A stretch of DNA of 64,000 bases from Klebsiella quasivariicola (GTDB lineage Bacteria; Pseudomonadota; Gammaproteobacteria; Enterobacterales; Enterobacteriaceae). The stretch is from contig NZ_CP022823.1 in assembly GCF_002269255.1 (NCBI RefSeq), positions 3,596,001 through 3,660,000 on the forward strand. The letters run 5' to 3'. Positions 33,349-41,592 of this stretch are shown here, one piece after another; positions within the stretch are counted from its first letter, which is position 1; each line of letters starts with the position of its first letter. The notes under the pieces were generated by a model, which saw only the letters and a list, made by a program, of their open reading frames with translations, was not told the origin of the DNA and ran no database searches. A program made the translations under genes and the position numbers.

Positions 33349-34008
33349 ATGGATCGCATAATTACATCATCGCGTGACCGTTCCTCGCTGCTTAGCACGC
33401 ACAAGGTTCTGCGTAATACCTACTTCCTGCTCAGCCTGACGCTGGCGTTTTCCGCTATCACCGCCACCGCCAGCACAGTGCTGATGCTCCCTTCGCCGGG
33501 TCTCATTTTGACCCTCGTGGGGGTGTACGGTCTGATGTTCCTGACCTACAAAACGGCGAATAAACCCACCGGGATTATTTCCGCCTTCGCCTTCACCGGC
33601 TTCCTCGGCTATATCCTTGGACCGATGCTGAACGCGTATCTTTCTGCCGGCATGGGCGATTTGATCGGCCTGGCGCTGGGCGGTACGGCGCTGGTCTTCT
33701 TCTGCTGCTCGGCCTACGTGCTGACGACGCGCAAAGACATGTCGTTCCTCGGCGGGATGCTGATGGCGGGCGTGGTGGTCGTCCTGATTGGTATGGTCGC
33801 TAACCTGTTCCTGCAGCTGCCGGCGCTCCATCTGGCGATTAGCGCGGTGTTCATTCTGATCTCTTCGGGCGCCATCCTGTTCGAGACCAGCAACATCATC
33901 CGCGGTGGTGAAACCAACTACATCCGCGCGACGGTTAGCCTGTATGTCTCGCTGTACAACATCTTTGTCAGCCTGCTGAGCATCCTGGGCTTCGCCAGCC
34001 GGGACTAA
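33349..34008 (+). CDS. yccA: BAX inhibitor-1-like membrane protein YccA
   Basis: A 219-residue inner-membrane protein with seven hydrophobic segments, in the Bax inhibitor-1/YbhL family. In E. coli YccA is a substrate and modulator of the FtsH-HflKC protease and guards SecY from degradation when translocons jam. The N-terminal cytoplasmic tail MDRIITSSRDRSSLLSTHKV, from which FtsH begins degradation, is intact. It is followed by a strong terminator and then tusE, as in E. coli. Confidence 0.93.
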   Translation: MDRIITSSRDRSSLLSTHKVLRNTYFLLSLTLAFSAITATASTVLMLPSPGLILTLVGVYGLMFLTYKTANKPTGIISAFAFTGFLGYILGPMLNAYLSAGMGDLIGLALGGTALVFFCCSAYVLTTRKDMSFLGGMLMAGVVVVLIGMVANLFLQLPALHLAISAVFILISSGAILFETSNIIRGGETNYIRATVSLYVSLYNIFVSLLSILGFASRD

Positions 34009-34028
34009 CCGCTCCCCTGCTAATCCGG

Positions 34029-34058
34029 AGGCCTCGCTTATGCGGGGCCTTTTTTTTT
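34029..34058 (+). terminator. Rho-independent terminator after yccA
   Basis: AGGCCTCGC (34029-34037) pairs with GCGGGGCCT (34042-34050) and is followed by eight or more T. Confidence 0.85.
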
Positions 34059-34097
34059 GCTACACTGCGGCCAGTTTCAGGCGGTATGTGAAAAATC

Positions 34098-34427
34098 ATG
34101 TTTATTTTTGAAGGCAATGAAATTGAGACGGATAGCGAAGGCTATCTGAAAGATACGACTCAGTGGAACGAGGCGATGGCGGAAGTTATCGCCGCGCAGG
34201 AAGGGATAACGCTCGCCGTTGAGCATTGGGAAGTGGTGCGCTTTGTGCGAGAGTTTTACCTTGAATTCAACACCTCGCCAGCGATCCGCATGCTGGTGAA
34301 GGCGATGGCCAACAAGTTTGGCGAAGAGAAAGGCAACAGCCGCTATCTCTATCGCCTGTTCCCGAAAGGCCCCGCCAAACAGGCGACCAAAATCGCCGGG
34401 CTGCCGAAGCCGGTGAAGTGCATCTAA
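34098..34427 (+). CDS. tusE: Sulfur relay protein TusE
   Basis: A 109-residue cytosolic sulfurtransferase of the DsrC/TusE family. It takes persulfide from TusBCD and hands it to MnmA for 2-thiouridine formation at tRNA wobble position 34. The reactive cysteine is the penultimate residue (Cys108, tail LPKPVKCI). FLREFY-like and GNSRYLYRLFPKGPAKQ segments match the family. It overlaps the convergent acylphosphatase gene by 4 bases at their stop codons. Confidence 0.95.
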   Translation: MFIFEGNEIETDSEGYLKDTTQWNEAMAEVIAAQEGITLAVEHWEVVRFVREFYLEFNTSPAIRMLVKAMANKFGEEKGNSRYLYRLFPKGPAKQATKIAGLPKPVKCI

Positions 34428-34705
34428 TACAGAATCGCGAATTTGTCCCAGCTGCGGGTGGGTTGATGGGGCTCGGTTAACACCCGGTCAACCCGCGCGC
34501 TGCGCGGCCCCCCGGCTTTCAGCCAGGCTATGAGTTTTTCCACCTGCGCCGCCTCGCCGCAGGCAAGCACTTCCACCCCGCCGTCATCCAAATTACGGGC
34601 ATAGCCGGTCAACCCCAGCTGCAGCGCTTCCCGCTGCGTCGAATAGCGAAACCCTACCCCCTGAACCGAACCGTAAACCCATGCCATGGTGCAGATACTG
34701 GCCAT
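34424..34705 (-). CDS. yccX: Acylphosphatase YccX
   Basis: A 93-residue acylphosphatase hydrolysing acyl phosphates such as acetyl- or carbamoyl-phosphate. The catalytic signature is VYGSVQGVGFRYSTQ (phosphate-binding Arg) and GYARNLDDGGVEV (catalytic Asn). It is convergent with tusE, as in E. coli. In E. coli its other neighbour is rlmI; here an AraC gene and a PEBP gene are placed between them. Confidence 0.92.
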   Translation of the reverse strand: MASICTMAWVYGSVQGVGFRYSTQREALQLGLTGYARNLDDGGVEVLACGEAAQVEKLIAWLKAGGPRSARVDRVLTEPHQPTRSWDKFAILY

Positions 34706-34730
34706 TATCTTCTCCTTTTGCTCACCCTTT

Positions 34731-34759
34731 ACGCTGAGAATAGCAAATTCGCTCAGCGT
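34731..34759 (-). terminator. Hairpin at the end of the AraC gene
   Basis: ACGCTGAG (34731-34738) pairs with CTCAGCGT (34752-34759) over a 13-base AT-rich loop; it overlaps the last codons and stop of the AraC gene. No clear U-tract follows, so termination is only possible. Confidence 0.35.
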
Positions 34760-35541
34760 ACGTGCTTCGGCAGTAAACCATAGTGCTGACGAAAGCGCGC
34801 GGTAAAGCGCGAACCCGACTGATATCCGCTATTCTGCGCAATTTCGCCTATCGACCGCGAAGTGGTCTGCAGCTGCCCCAGGGCGTGGGCCATCCGCACC
34901 TCCTCGACGATCTGGCGGAAACTCTGCGATTCCTGCTGCAGCCGACGGCGCAGCGTGGACTCGCCGAGAAAGAGCATTTTCGCCACCCGCGACACGCTCC
35001 ATGCCTGCGCCGGCGACAGCATGACCAGTTGTCGAACCTGCGCCGACAGATCCTGCTGCCGCTCGACGAGCAGCGGGCCCGCATAGCCCGCCTCGTGCAG
35101 GGCCAGCAGCAGGCCCATAGTCTGGTGGAGCTGTAGAGAGGTGGATAATCCCTCCCGCACCGCCTGCAGAACGTTTTGCCACATAAACGCCAGCTCTGTC
35201 GTCACCGGGGCGCAGAGCGAGGTCAGACGCCCTGGCGGTGGTTCTCTGAGATAACGAGTCTTAAACGTCGTCAACAGCTCGGGGGTCAGCGACAGCAGAT
35301 CGGAGCAAAAGAGGCCGTTCTCCGGCTGGTTAATCACCTCCAGCTCCACGTCAGCTGGCAACACAATCAGCTGTTGCGGCGTCGCCAGCACCCGGCTCTC
35401 CCCTTGCACAATCACTTTGCTGCCGCGTTTCACCCGACAGAGCGCCGGGGAGAACAGCCGCACGCGATGCAGCCTGCACAGCCGTCGGGTAGTGATCTCT
35501 GCCGCGGTTAAGGCGTTATGCTGAAAGTGGATACTCTCCAT
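34753..35541 (-). CDS. AraC-family transcriptional regulator
   Basis: A 262-residue regulator with a cupin-like N-terminal part (FSPALCRVKRGSKVIVQGE, VLPADVELEVINQPENGLF) and a C-terminal double HTH of about 100 residues (WSVSRVAKMLFLGESTLRRRLQ and RSIGEIAQNSGYQSGSRFTARF). The layout resembles regulators of the GadX/YkgA-like subgroup but I do not assign it to a named gene. It lies 17 bases after the PEBP gene on the same strand, so the two form an operon and the regulator may control that gene itself. Confidence 0.85.
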   Translation of the reverse strand: MESIHFQHNALTAAEITTRRLCRLHRVRLFSPALCRVKRGSKVIVQGESRVLATPQQLIVLPADVELEVINQPENGLFCSDLLSLTPELLTTFKTRYLREPPPGRLTSLCAPVTTELAFMWQNVLQAVREGLSTSLQLHQTMGLLLALHEAGYAGPLLVERQQDLSAQVRQLVMLSPAQAWSVSRVAKMLFLGESTLRRRLQQESQSFRQIVEEVRMAHALGQLQTTSRSIGEIAQNSGYQSGSRFTARFRQHYGLLPKHVR

Positions 35542-35558
35542 GCGACCGACCTTTTATT

Positions 35559-36113
35559 TTAGCGCCCGGCCATCGCCGTCAACTGTGCGCTGGCGAGAGC
35601 ATGGCTGTGTAACAGATAGCCGACCAGCGCCCCGCTGGCCCCGGCATCCACCGGCAGCGTGGGGACATCCAGCGCCCATACCGTAAAGCGGTAGCGGTGT
35701 GGTTTGTCTCCCGCCGGCGGACAGGCGCCGCCGAAACCGGCATAGCCAAAATCATTGCGGCCCTGCACCGCTCCGCCCGGCAGTGTAGCGCTGTTTTTAT
35801 CTCCCGCGCCAGCGGGCAACGAAAAGACGCTGCTGGCGATATTGACCACCGTCCAGTGCCACCAGCCGCTGCCGGTAGGCGCATCGGGATCCCGGACGGT
35901 GACCGCGAAGCTGCGCGTCCCCGCCGGGGCATTTTTCCATGCCAGCTGCGGAGAGACATTGCCTCCGGTACAGCCGAAACCGGCAAACCAGTGCTTCCGG
36001 GCCAGCGCCTGCCCGTCATGCATATCATCGCTGCTCACGCTAAACGGCGCAGCCATCGCGCCGCTGCTCACTGCCGCGACCATCGCCACGGCCATGCGGA
36101 TACCTGTTTTCAT
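35559..36113 (-). CDS. Secreted PEBP-family protein (YbhB/YbcL type)
   Basis: A 184-residue phosphatidylethanolamine-binding-protein-family member. A signal peptide of about 21 residues (MAVAMVAAVSSGAMA) predicts a periplasmic location, as for YbcL rather than cytosolic YbhB. Conserved PEBP ligand-pocket motifs: GGNVSPQLAWKNAPAGTRSF, VRDPDAPTGSGWWHWTVVNI, GRNDFGYAGFGGACPP and the HRYRFTVWALD strand. The start at 36113 follows GAGGA; the longer frame upstream has no ribosome site. It is cotranscribed with an AraC regulator. The ligand is unknown. Confidence 0.87.
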   Translation of the reverse strand: MKTGIRMAVAMVAAVSSGAMAAPFSVSSDDMHDGQALARKHWFAGFGCTGGNVSPQLAWKNAPAGTRSFAVTVRDPDAPTGSGWWHWTVVNIASSVFSLPAGAGDKNSATLPGGAVQGRNDFGYAGFGGACPPAGDKPHRYRFTVWALDVPTLPVDAGASGALVGYLLHSHALASAQLTAMAGR

Positions 36114-36303
36114 CGTCTGCTCCTCGTTGGGGTGAGAAAACAGGGTATGAGAGTCCGCACAAACTGAATGTGCCGAAGCGCCTGCATTTTGTGCCGAAAC
36201 GCTCACCTGTGCCTGCCGGGCGAAAGATGCTTGCGTGCGCCAGGTGTGCTACTCTACGCGCCATTTTTCGGTGCCGACATTCCCGTTGCTTAAAGGTAGC
36301 TCC

Positions 36304-37506
36304 ATGACAGATTCCCTATTCCCCCGCTTAGTGTTAGCCAAAGGACGCGAGAAATCCCTGCTGCGTCGCCATCCGTGGATTTTCTCAGGCGGCGTCGCCC
36401 GCATGGAGGGTAAAGCCCGCAGCGGTGAAACCATCGATATTGTTGACCATCAGGGAAAATGGCTGGCCCGCGGCGCTTACTCGCCGTCGTCGCAGATCCG
36501 CGCCCGCGTGTGGACCTTCGACCGCAATGAAGCCATCGATAGCACCTTCTTTGAACGCCGCCTGCAGCAAGCGCAAACCTGGCGGGCATGGCTGGCCGAG
36601 CGCGATGGTCTCGACAGCTACCGTCTGATCGCCGGCGAGTCCGATGGGCTGCCGGGCGTGACTATCGATCGCTTTGGCAACTTTTTCGTGCTGCAGTTGC
36701 TCAGCGCAGGCGCCGAATACCAGCGGGCCGCCATCATCAGCGCCCTGCAGAACCTGTTCCCGGACTGCGCCATTTACGATCGCAGCGATGTCGCCGTGCG
36801 TAAAAAAGAGGGACTGGAGCTGGCCCAGGGGCCGGTGGTGGGCGAGCTGCCCCCGGCGCTGCTGCCGATCACCGAGCACGGCATGAAACTATTGGTTGAT
36901 ATCCAGGGCGGGCACAAAACCGGCTACTACCTCGACCAGCGCGACAGTCGCCTGGCGACCCGTCGTTATGTTGCGGATAAGCGGGTGCTGAACTGCTTCT
37001 CTTATACTGGCGGCTTTGCGGTGTCAGCGCTGATGGGCGGCTGCCGCCAGGTCACCAGCGTGGATACCTCTCAGGAAGCGCTGGACGTCGCCCGACAGAA
37101 CGTCGAGCTCAACAGACTGGATCTGTCGAAAGCGGAATTTGTGCGCGACGACGTGTTCAAACTGCTGCGTAAATACCGCGATCAGGGAGAGAAATTCGAC
37201 GTGATCGTGATGGATCCGCCGAAATTCGTGGAAAACAAAAGCCAGCTGATGGGCGCCTGCCGCGGTTATAAAGATATCAATATGCTGGCGATCCAGCTGC
37301 TGAACCCCGGCGGCGTGCTGCTGACTTTCTCCTGCTCCGGCCTGATGACCACCGATTTATTTCAGAAAATCATCGCCGATGCCGCAATTGATGCCGGGCG
37401 TGATGTACAATTTATAGAACAGTTCCGTCAGGCTGCCGACCACCCGGTGATCGCAACCTACCCGGAAGGGCTGTATCTGAAGGGGTTTGCCTGTCGCGTC
37501 ATGTAA
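36304..37506 (+). CDS. rlmI: 23S rRNA m5C1962 methyltransferase RlmI
   Basis: A 400-residue SAM-dependent methyltransferase that makes 5-methylcytosine at position 1962 of 23S rRNA. The N-terminal PUA domain (residues 1-80, RLVLAKGREKSLLRRHPWIF) is followed by an RFM-like EEHEE linker and the Rossmann methyltransferase domain with VLNCFSYTGGFAVSALMGG (SAM) and VMDPPKFVENKSQ (motif IV). Start at ATG 36304 after AAAGGTAG. hspQ follows 59 bases downstream. Confidence 0.94.
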   Translation: MTDSLFPRLVLAKGREKSLLRRHPWIFSGGVARMEGKARSGETIDIVDHQGKWLARGAYSPSSQIRARVWTFDRNEAIDSTFFERRLQQAQTWRAWLAERDGLDSYRLIAGESDGLPGVTIDRFGNFFVLQLLSAGAEYQRAAIISALQNLFPDCAIYDRSDVAVRKKEGLELAQGPVVGELPPALLPITEHGMKLLVDIQGGHKTGYYLDQRDSRLATRRYVADKRVLNCFSYTGGFAVSALMGGCRQVTSVDTSQEALDVARQNVELNRLDLSKAEFVRDDVFKLLRKYRDQGEKFDVIVMDPPKFVENKSQLMGACRGYKDINMLAIQLLNPGGVLLTFSCSGLMTTDLFQKIIADAAIDAGRDVQFIEQFRQAADHPVIATYPEGLYLKGFACRVM

Positions 37507-37565
37507 CTTGAAAAACGAAACATGAGCCTCATATAGGGAGTATTCATGTTTCCCAGGAGGTGCCT

Positions 37566-37883
37566 ATGATAGCCAGCAAATTCGGTATCGGCCAACAGGT
37601 CCGCCATACGCTCTTGGGCTACCTGGGTGTCATCGTCGATGTCGATCCTGAGTATTCACTCGCGGAACCGGAAGAGGATGAGATTGCCGCCAATGACGAA
37701 CTGCGTGCGGCGCCCTGGTACCATGTGGTGATGGAAGATGATGATGGTCAGCCGATCCACACCTATCTGGCAGAAGCGCAGCTGAGCAGCGAAACCCGCG
37801 ACGAACACCCGGAACAGCCGTCCCTCGACGAACTGGCCAAAACGATTCGTCAGCAGCTGCAGGCTCCGCGCCTTCGCAACTAA
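37566..37883 (+). CDS. hspQ: Heat-shock protein HspQ
   Basis: A 105-residue cytosolic protein of the HspQ/YccV family (hemimethylated-DNA-binding-like fold). In E. coli it is heat-induced, hastens degradation of mutant DnaA and acts as an adaptor and allosteric effector of Lon. The segment FGIGQQVRHTLLGYLGVIVDVDPEYSL is characteristic. The start MIASKF at 37566 follows AGGAGG; two upstream codons in frame are not used. A strong bidirectional terminator separates it from yccU. Confidence 0.93.
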   Translation: MIASKFGIGQQVRHTLLGYLGVIVDVDPEYSLAEPEEDEIAANDELRAAPWYHVVMEDDDGQPIHTYLAEAQLSSETRDEHPEQPSLDELAKTIRQQLQAPRLRN

Positions 37884-37886
37884 AAC

Positions 37887-37910
37887 AAAACCCCGCCAGG
37901 CGGGGTTTTT
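37887..37910. terminator. Bidirectional terminator hspQ / yccU
   Basis: AAAACCCCGCC (37887-37897) and GGCGGGGTTTT (37899-37909) are perfect complements around one A, with T-runs in both directions between two convergent genes. Confidence 0.9.
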
Positions 37911-37912
37911 TG

Positions 37913-38326
37913 TTATTTTGCTAATCCCAGTCGCGGTAGCTCAATGGCCGGGCAACGATCCATCACCACGTTCAATCCGGCTTCTCTGGCCAGCACCGCG
38001 GCCTGTTCATTGATCACCCCCAGCTGCAGCCACAGCGTTTTCGCGCCGATGGCTATCGCCTCTTGCGCCACGCCCCACGCCGCTTCTGAATTACGGAAGA
38101 CATCAACCATGTCGACCTTTTCCGGAACGTCGGCGAGCGTCGCATAGCCCTGTTGCCCGAGCAGCGTCTTGCCCGCCACCTTCGGCGAAACCGGGATCAC
38201 GTGATACCCCTGATCCAACAAATACTTCATGACCCGATAGCTCGGGCGGTCAGGCTTATCGCTGGCGCCGACCAGCGCAATTGTCCGTGTCGACGTCAGA
38301 ATGCCGGCAATATCGTTCTCTTTCAT
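37913..38326 (-). CDS. yccU: CoA-binding-fold protein YccU
   Basis: A 137-residue small Rossmann-fold protein of the CoA-binding domain family. The nucleotide or CoA-binding loop is ALVGASDKPDRPSYRVMKYL near residues 17-36, with VIPVSPKVAGKTLLGQ and the invariant GVINEQAAVLAREAGLNVVMDRC. Function is unknown. In E. coli yccT lies between yccU and mgsA; here only 153 bases separate the two starts and no such gene is present. Confidence 0.9.
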   Translation of the reverse strand: MKENDIAGILTSTRTIALVGASDKPDRPSYRVMKYLLDQGYHVIPVSPKVAGKTLLGQQGYATLADVPEKVDMVDVFRNSEAAWGVAQEAIAIGAKTLWLQLGVINEQAAVLAREAGLNVVMDRCPAIELPRLGLAK

Positions 38327-38479
38327 GGGTTCCTCCTGCTATTTCATCTAAGTGTATGCTAATCCGCAGCAGGCGGCCATCCAGGCTAACCCACAGATTC
38401 GACAAAATTTTCACCCGGATGCTTGCAGCGACAGCCACATTCAGTAATCTGTTTGCAGGTCAAAATGTGGAATGAAATT

Positions 38480-38938
38480 ATGGAACTGACAACTCGTACC
38501 CTGTCCGCGCAAAAACATATCGCGCTGGTGGCTCACGATCACTGTAAAGATATGCTGATGAAATGGGTGGCACGCCATCAGGCGCTGCTGGCGCAACACG
38601 TTTTGTATGCCACCGGCACCACCGGTAACCTGGTCTCGCGGGCTACCGGACTGGAGGTTAATGCCATGCTGAGCGGCCCAATGGGCGGTGACCAGCAGGT
38701 GGGCGCACTCATCTCAGAAGGGAAAATCGACGTGCTGATCTTCTTCTGGGATCCACTGAACGCAGTACCTCACGATCCGGACGTTAAAGCCTTGCTGCGC
38801 CTGGCCACCGTCTGGAACATTCCGGTCGCCACTAACGTCTCCACCGCTGACTTCATCATCCAGTCACCGCACTTTAATCAGCCGCTCGATATTCTGATCC
38901 CGGATTATCCGCGCTATCTTGCCGAGCGCCTGAAATAA
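38480..38938 (+). CDS. mgsA: Methylglyoxal synthase MgsA
   Basis: A 152-residue homohexameric enzyme that converts dihydroxyacetone phosphate to methylglyoxal and phosphate, a bypass that relieves sugar-phosphate stress. Phosphate-binding and catalytic segments are seen: VAHDHCKDMLMKW, ATGTTGNLVSRATGL, LSGPMGGDQQVGALI and FFWDPLNAVPHDPDVKAL (catalytic His and Asp). The start MELTTRTL at 38480 matches E. coli; the frame is open 19 codons upstream without family similarity. It converges with helD. Confidence 0.95.
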   Translation: MELTTRTLSAQKHIALVAHDHCKDMLMKWVARHQALLAQHVLYATGTTGNLVSRATGLEVNAMLSGPMGGDQQVGALISEGKIDVLIFFWDPLNAVPHDPDVKALLRLATVWNIPVATNVSTADFIIQSPHFNQPLDILIPDYPRYLAERLK

Positions 38939-38949
38939 CCCAGCCGTGA

Positions 38950-41004
38950 TTAGGGTTTCCTGGCAACCGGCACATTCAGCTCCTGCAGGATCTCGACAAA
39001 CGGCGAAGGTTGCGCTTTGTTAAATAACAACCACACCCGATGACGCGCGCGGGTTATCGCCACGTACAGTAGTCGACGCTCCTCCGCATCAGGAAAATCT
39101 TCCGGCTGCGGCAGGAGCGCCTGCTCCATGATCGACTCGCGCGCCGGCGCAGGAAACGCATCCTCCCCTTCCTGCAGCCCCACAACGATCACATAGTCCG
39201 CCTGCTGGCCTTTGCTGGCATGAATGGTCATAAAATCAAGCTGCAGATGCGGCCAGCGCGTCGCCGCTTTGTTGAGCGCCTCAGGCTTCAAATGGTGATA
39301 GCGAGCGAGCAGCAGGATCCGCTGCTCGGGCTTAACGTAACCACTCAGTTTATCCAGTAAATCATCCAGCTTATCGTCGGCTAACAAAGTGACGGCCTTT
39401 TTATCGCCCGCCGTCAGGCTGTTCAACGGTTTACTTAACTGATGCGGATTCTGCTGGATAAAGCCATTGGCTACTTCGCCGATACGGCCGTTAAAGCGAT
39501 AGGTGGTATCCAGCGCGCAGCAATCCCCTTCGCCAAAATAGTGATTAAATGCAGTGGTGAGAGACATTTGTGCCCCGCTGAAGCGATAAATCGCCTGCCA
39601 GTCGTCCCCGACGGCAAAGAGCGTGGTTTGGGCGTTCTGACGGCGTAACGCGGCCAGTAGCGAGGCTCGCTGCGGCGAGATATCCTGAAATTCATCCACC
39701 AGAATATGTTTCCACGGGCTGACGAAGCGACCTTTATCAAGAATATTGACTGCCTGGTGGATCAAGCCCGAGAAGTCGACCGCATTCTCCGCCTTCAGTG
39801 CGGCTTTCCACTCTTTCAGCAGGGGCGACAATAATTTCACTCGCTTACTGAACAGATCGCGTACCGCTTCCGGCGCGCCGGCGATCATCTCCGCCTGCGA
39901 TCCGCCGTGCATACGCATCAGGCTGACCCAGCGGTCGAGCCGACTGGCCATCCGCCGCTGCACCCTTTTGTCCTGCCAGAAGTCCCCTTCCGGCAGCTGC
40001 CAGCCCATCTCCTCTTCCAGCCACAGGCGCCAGCCTTTGGCCTGGGCTTTTTTCTCATGACACTGCTGCTGCCAGCATTTCAGGAGCAGAGCCTGACGGG
40101 CTGCGCTATCGCTTTCCAGTTTGCTGATGGTGGGCACTTTTTTGCTGCCCTGCTGAATAATATGCAATGCCAGCGAGTGGAAGGTACGCGCGGTGATATC
40201 GTCGGATGCCAGACGCTCGCGGATCCGCGCGTCCATCTCCTGCGCCGCCTGGCGGCCGAATGCCAGCAGCAGAATTTGATCTGCCGCCGCTTCTCCCCGC
40301 GCCAGCAGCCAGCCTGCCCGCGCCACCAGCACTGAGGTTTTACCGCTGCCCGCCCCCGCCAGCACCAGCAGGGAGCGCTCACCATTCACCACCGCCCGCG
40401 CCTGTGAGGCATTGAGCGGGGACGACTCAACGCTATCAAAAAAGCCGCGATACTGTTCGAGCATCGCCTCGGTGAAGGCCTGGTTATGGGCCAGACGCGT
40501 TGTTTCAATATCCCCTAACCAGCGCTGACACTCCCGCCACAGGTCGCGGCAGTTATCAAAGGACTCAAGCCGACGGGCAGGCATCGGCAATCCGGTGAGC
40601 GCCTGGCGAATATTGTCCTGAACATCTGCCACCTGCTGACGCGTCAACCATTTACCTTCCGCGCGGGTGCGTTCGATCGTCGCCAGTTGCTGCTTTAGCA
40701 CGCCGGCAGCGATATCACTCATTTCGGCGCTCCATTGCTCCCAGAGTGTATGTAAATGGTGATAGAAACGTTGCGTTTCGCTCCATTCGGTCCCGTGCAA
40801 ACGCACGACTTTCTCGTCAGGCAACACAAATTCCAGCTCGCCCCATACCAGACCACGCTTACAATGCACTGACAATAACTGATTGAAAGGGATAAGATAC
40901 TCATGACGATCGCCGGAAACCTTTACCCCGGCGTTCAGTAATTGCACCCGATCATAAGGGTGCTGAGCCATGCGTTTGCCCAATGTTGTCGCTTTAAGTT
41001 CCAT
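38950..41004 (-). CDS. helD: DNA helicase IV HelD
   Basis: A 684-residue superfamily 1 helicase unwinding DNA 3' to 5'. Motif I (Walker A) is VLAGAGSGKTSVL; others include ILVDEFQDISPQRASLL (motif II), FAVGDDWQAIYRFSGAQ (motif III), MTIHASKGQQADYVIV (motif V) and RRLLYVAITRARHRVWLLF (motif VI). The N-terminal 190 residues are the HelD-specific part. Length equals E. coli HelD. Confidence 0.95.
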   Translation of the reverse strand: MELKATTLGKRMAQHPYDRVQLLNAGVKVSGDRHEYLIPFNQLLSVHCKRGLVWGELEFVLPDEKVVRLHGTEWSETQRFYHHLHTLWEQWSAEMSDIAAGVLKQQLATIERTRAEGKWLTRQQVADVQDNIRQALTGLPMPARRLESFDNCRDLWRECQRWLGDIETTRLAHNQAFTEAMLEQYRGFFDSVESSPLNASQARAVVNGERSLLVLAGAGSGKTSVLVARAGWLLARGEAAADQILLLAFGRQAAQEMDARIRERLASDDITARTFHSLALHIIQQGSKKVPTISKLESDSAARQALLLKCWQQQCHEKKAQAKGWRLWLEEEMGWQLPEGDFWQDKRVQRRMASRLDRWVSLMRMHGGSQAEMIAGAPEAVRDLFSKRVKLLSPLLKEWKAALKAENAVDFSGLIHQAVNILDKGRFVSPWKHILVDEFQDISPQRASLLAALRRQNAQTTLFAVGDDWQAIYRFSGAQMSLTTAFNHYFGEGDCCALDTTYRFNGRIGEVANGFIQQNPHQLSKPLNSLTAGDKKAVTLLADDKLDDLLDKLSGYVKPEQRILLLARYHHLKPEALNKAATRWPHLQLDFMTIHASKGQQADYVIVVGLQEGEDAFPAPARESIMEQALLPQPEDFPDAEERRLLYVAITRARHRVWLLFNKAQPSPFVEILQELNVPVARKP

Positions 41005-41128
41005 ATAATGTCGATTTTCAATCAGGGTGGATTGTTTTTCAGTTTAACCGCCCGGGACCAGGTGCTCCAGCGCAAAAAAACGTTACAATTGTCAGGTCTA
41101 ATTATCCACAGGGCAAAACCGAGGGTTT

Positions 41129-41575
41129 ATGCGTACCATTCTGAATATTTTGAATTTTATCCTTGGCGGTTTCGCCACCACCTTAGGCTGGCTGCTCGCC
41201 ACGCTGGTCAGCATCATTCTTATCGTGACGCTGCCGCTGACCCGTTCCTGCTGGGAAATTACTCGCCTTTCGTTATTTCCCTATGGTAATGAGGCAATTC
41301 ATGTCGATGAACTGGAGCCAGGCCGCAAAAATGGACTGCTGAACGCCGGCGGCACGGTGCTGAATATTCTGTGGTTCATTTTTTTCGGCTGGTGGCTGTG
41401 TCTGATGCATATTTTCAGCGGCATTGCTCAATGCCTGACGATTATTGGCATTCCGGTGGGAATCGCTAACTTTAAAATTGCCGCCATTGCCCTTTGGCCG
41501 GTGGGACGCCGGGTCGTCTCTGTGGAAACCGCGCGTGCTGCGCGTGAAGCCAATGCGCGTCGTCGCTTTCAGTAA
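41129..41575 (+). CDS. yccF: Inner-membrane protein YccF
   Basis: A 148-residue membrane protein with two YccF domains, each a repeat of hydrophobic helices around a GGxxxTLGWLLATL-like or ILWFIFFGWWLCLMH core; four or more transmembrane segments. Function is unknown. It is cotranscribed with yccS (17 bases apart). Confidence 0.92.
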   Translation: MRTILNILNFILGGFATTLGWLLATLVSIILIVTLPLTRSCWEITRLSLFPYGNEAIHVDELEPGRKNGLLNAGGTVLNILWFIFFGWWLCLMHIFSGIAQCLTIIGIPVGIANFKIAAIALWPVGRRVVSVETARAAREANARRRFQ

Positions 41576-41592
41576 CCGAACGGAACACGGAC

